Positions 4,773 to 6,125 of a DNA stretch of 6,125 nucleotides are shown here, one piece after another. A program made the translations under genes and the position numbers. Below the pieces are notes generated by a model. The model saw only the letters and a list, made by a program, of their open reading frames with translations. It was not told where the DNA came from and did not search any database. Numbering within the stretch: the stretch's first letter is position 1; the number at the start of each line of letters is the position of its first letter. The DNA comes from Alphaproteobacteria bacterium (lineage in GTDB: Bacteria > Pseudomonadota > Alphaproteobacteria > Sphingomonadales > Sphingomonadaceae). The DNA lies in the NCBI GenBank assembly GCA_018828205.1, contig JAHJWA010000217.1, positions 1-6,125 on the forward strand. The letters are read 5' to 3'.

Positions 4773-6125
4773 GTGACCGACTTCACCGATTACGTCATTA
4801 AGGACATTGCGCTCGCCGATTACGGCCGCGCCGAGATCGCCATCGCCGAAACCGAAATGCCCGGGCTGATGGCCACGCGCGAGGAATATGGCGCCGCGCA
4901 GCCGCTCAAGGGCGCGCGGATCACCGGCTCGCTGCATATGACGATCCAGACCGCGGTGCTGATCGAGACGCTGGTGGCGCTGGGCGCCGAAGTGCGCTGG
5001 GCGACCTGCAACATCTATTCGACGCAGGACCACGCCGCCGCCGCGATCGCCGCGCAGAACATCCCGGTGTTCGCGATCAAGGGCGAGAGCCTGGCCGATT
5101 ACTGGGACTATGTCGGCCGGATCTTCGACTGGTCGACCGAGGACGACCAGGACCTTACCACCAATCTCATCCTCGACGATGGCGGCGATGCGACCATGTT
5201 CGCGCTGTGGGGCGCGCGGATCGAGGCGGGCGAGACCATGCCCGAGCCGCAGAACGCCGAAGAGATCGAGATGCAGCGCGCGCTCAAGGACTTCCTCAAG
5301 CGCAAGCCGGGCTATCTGACCAAGAGCGTCAAGGCGATCAAGGGCGTCTCGGAGGAGACCACCACCGGGGTCCACCGCCTCTATCACCTAGCCAAGCAGG
5401 ACAAGCTCCCGTTCCCGGCGATCAACGTCAACGACAGCGTGACTAAGTCGAAATTCGACAATCTCTACGGCTGCCGCGAGAGCCTGGTCGATGCGATCCG
5501 TCGCGCCACCGATGTGATGCTTTCGGGCAAGGTCGCCTGCGTCGCGGGCTATGGCGATGTCGGCAAGGGCTCGGCGCAGAGCCTGCGCAACGGCGGCGCG
5601 CGCGTGCTGGTGACCGAAATCGATCCGATCTGCGCGCTGCAGGCGGCGATGGAAGGTTTCGAAGTGACGACGATGGAGGACGCGGTGACCCGCGCCGACA
5701 TCTTCTGCACCACCACCGGCAATGAGGACGTCATCACCGCCGAGCACATGAAGGCGATGAAGCCGATGGCGATCGTTTGCAACATCGGCCATTTCGACAG
5801 CGAGATCCAGATCTCGGCGCTCGACAATTACGAATGGACCGAGCTCAAGCCGGGCACCGATCTGGTCAAGTTCCCCGACGGCAAGGAGATCATCATTCTC
5901 GCCAAGGGCCGGCTGGTGAACCTCGCCTGCGCCACCGGACACCCCAGCTTCGTGATGAGCTGCTCCTTCACCAATCAGGTGCTGGCGCAGATCGAGCTGT
6001 GGGAGAACGAGGACAAATACGAGAACGACGTCTACGTCCTGCCCAAGCATCTCGACGAGAAGGTCGCCGCGCTGCATCTCGACAAGCTCGGGGTCAAGCT
6101 GACCAAGCTGACCAAGGTCCAGGCC
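4773..6125 (+). CDS. ahcY: S-adenosylhomocysteinase, 3'-truncated by the window edge
   Basis: The enzyme reversibly splits S-adenosylhomocysteine into homocysteine and adenosine, clearing the inhibitory product of SAM-dependent methylation in the methionine cycle. It is cytosolic and NAD-dependent. The window holds 451 codons with no stop. Substrate residues are H56 in SLHMT, D136 in LILDDGGD, E195 in SEETTTGV, and N220, K225, D229 and N230 in NVNDSVTKSKFDN. The NAD Rossmann motif is GYGDVGKG (259-266), and NIGHFDSEI and ATGHPSFVMSCSF are intact. Residues about 150-187 form the extra segment found in many bacterial and plant enzymes but absent from human AHCY. About 20 residues are missing at the right edge, including the expected Lys and Tyr that reach into the neighbouring subunit. 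The start is GTG with GAAGGA upstream. It is divergent from the peroxiredoxin gene with 223 bp between, in which no known SAH or SAM riboswitch was recognised. Confidence 0.97.
   Translation, partial: MTDFTDYVIKDIALADYGRAEIAIAETEMPGLMATREEYGAAQPLKGARITGSLHMTIQTAVLIETLVALGAEVRWATCNIYSTQDHAAAAIAAQNIPVFAIKGESLADYWDYVGRIFDWSTEDDQDLTTNLILDDGGDATMFALWGARIEAGETMPEPQNAEEIEMQRALKDFLKRKPGYLTKSVKAIKGVSEETTTGVHRLYHLAKQDKLPFPAINVNDSVTKSKFDNLYGCRESLVDAIRRATDVMLSGKVACVAGYGDVGKGSAQSLRNGGARVLVTEIDPICALQAAMEGFEVTTMEDAVTRADIFCTTTGNEDVITAEHMKAMKPMAIVCNIGHFDSEIQISALDNYEWTELKPGTDLVKFPDGKEIIILAKGRLVNLACATGHPSFVMSCSFTNQVLAQIELWENEDKYENDVYVLPKHLDEKVAALHLDKLGVKLTKLTKVQA

Noticed and set aside
4686..5387. 233-codon minus-strand frame opposite ahcY (also 5388-6077)
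   Set aside because: Both are antisense shadows of the highly conserved ahcY reading frame, rich in His, Arg, Leu and Gly.

Overview
The window looks like chromosomal DNA of an alphaproteobacterium, most likely a sphingomonad of the Erythrobacteraceae/Sphingomonadaceae type. This rests on high GC, the style of the S-adenosylhomocysteinase, folE and peroxiredoxin proteins, and promoter-like sites matching the EcfG general-stress sigma factor of alphaproteobacteria. The assignment comes from recalled family knowledge, not a database search. No insertion sequence, phage gene, CRISPR array or integrase was seen.

Layout from left to right: an unassigned flank (1-79); a sigma70-like promoter and tRNA-Arg(ACG) (122-198); a strong, probably bidirectional hairpin terminator (201-235); a short 13-bp tandem repeat (255-288); a minus-strand small zinc metallopeptidase-family gene (297-689). 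A divergent intergenic region (690-794) carries a possible leaderless promoter for the peptidase gene and an EcfG-like promoter for the genes to its right. Next come a plus-strand cluster of hemerythrin-like protein (795-1286), HKD phospholipase D-like protein (1309-2844) and GTP cyclohydrolase I folE (2841-3449, overlapping its neighbour by 4 nt). A post-folE stem-loop and a second EcfG-like promoter precede a PA2169-family (DUF2383) four-helix-bundle gene (3554-4003). A second bidirectional terminator (4022-4051) separates it from a minus-strand Prx5-type peroxiredoxin (4070-4549). A 223-bp divergent intergenic region follows, then ahcY (4773 onward), which runs off the right edge and lacks about 20 C-terminal residues.

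How the genes fit together: the stretch 732-4003 reads as a general-stress module. Two promoter-like sites with the same architecture (GGAAC-N16-NGTT, about 40 nt before the start codon) drive, by inference, hemerythrin-PLD-folE and the PA2169-family gene. The peroxiredoxin next door is a peroxide-detoxifying enzyme but shows no such site. The tRNA and ahcY are housekeeping genes. The most notable point is a housekeeping-type pterin enzyme (folE) placed translationally downstream of a phospholipase D-like protein in an apparent stress operon.
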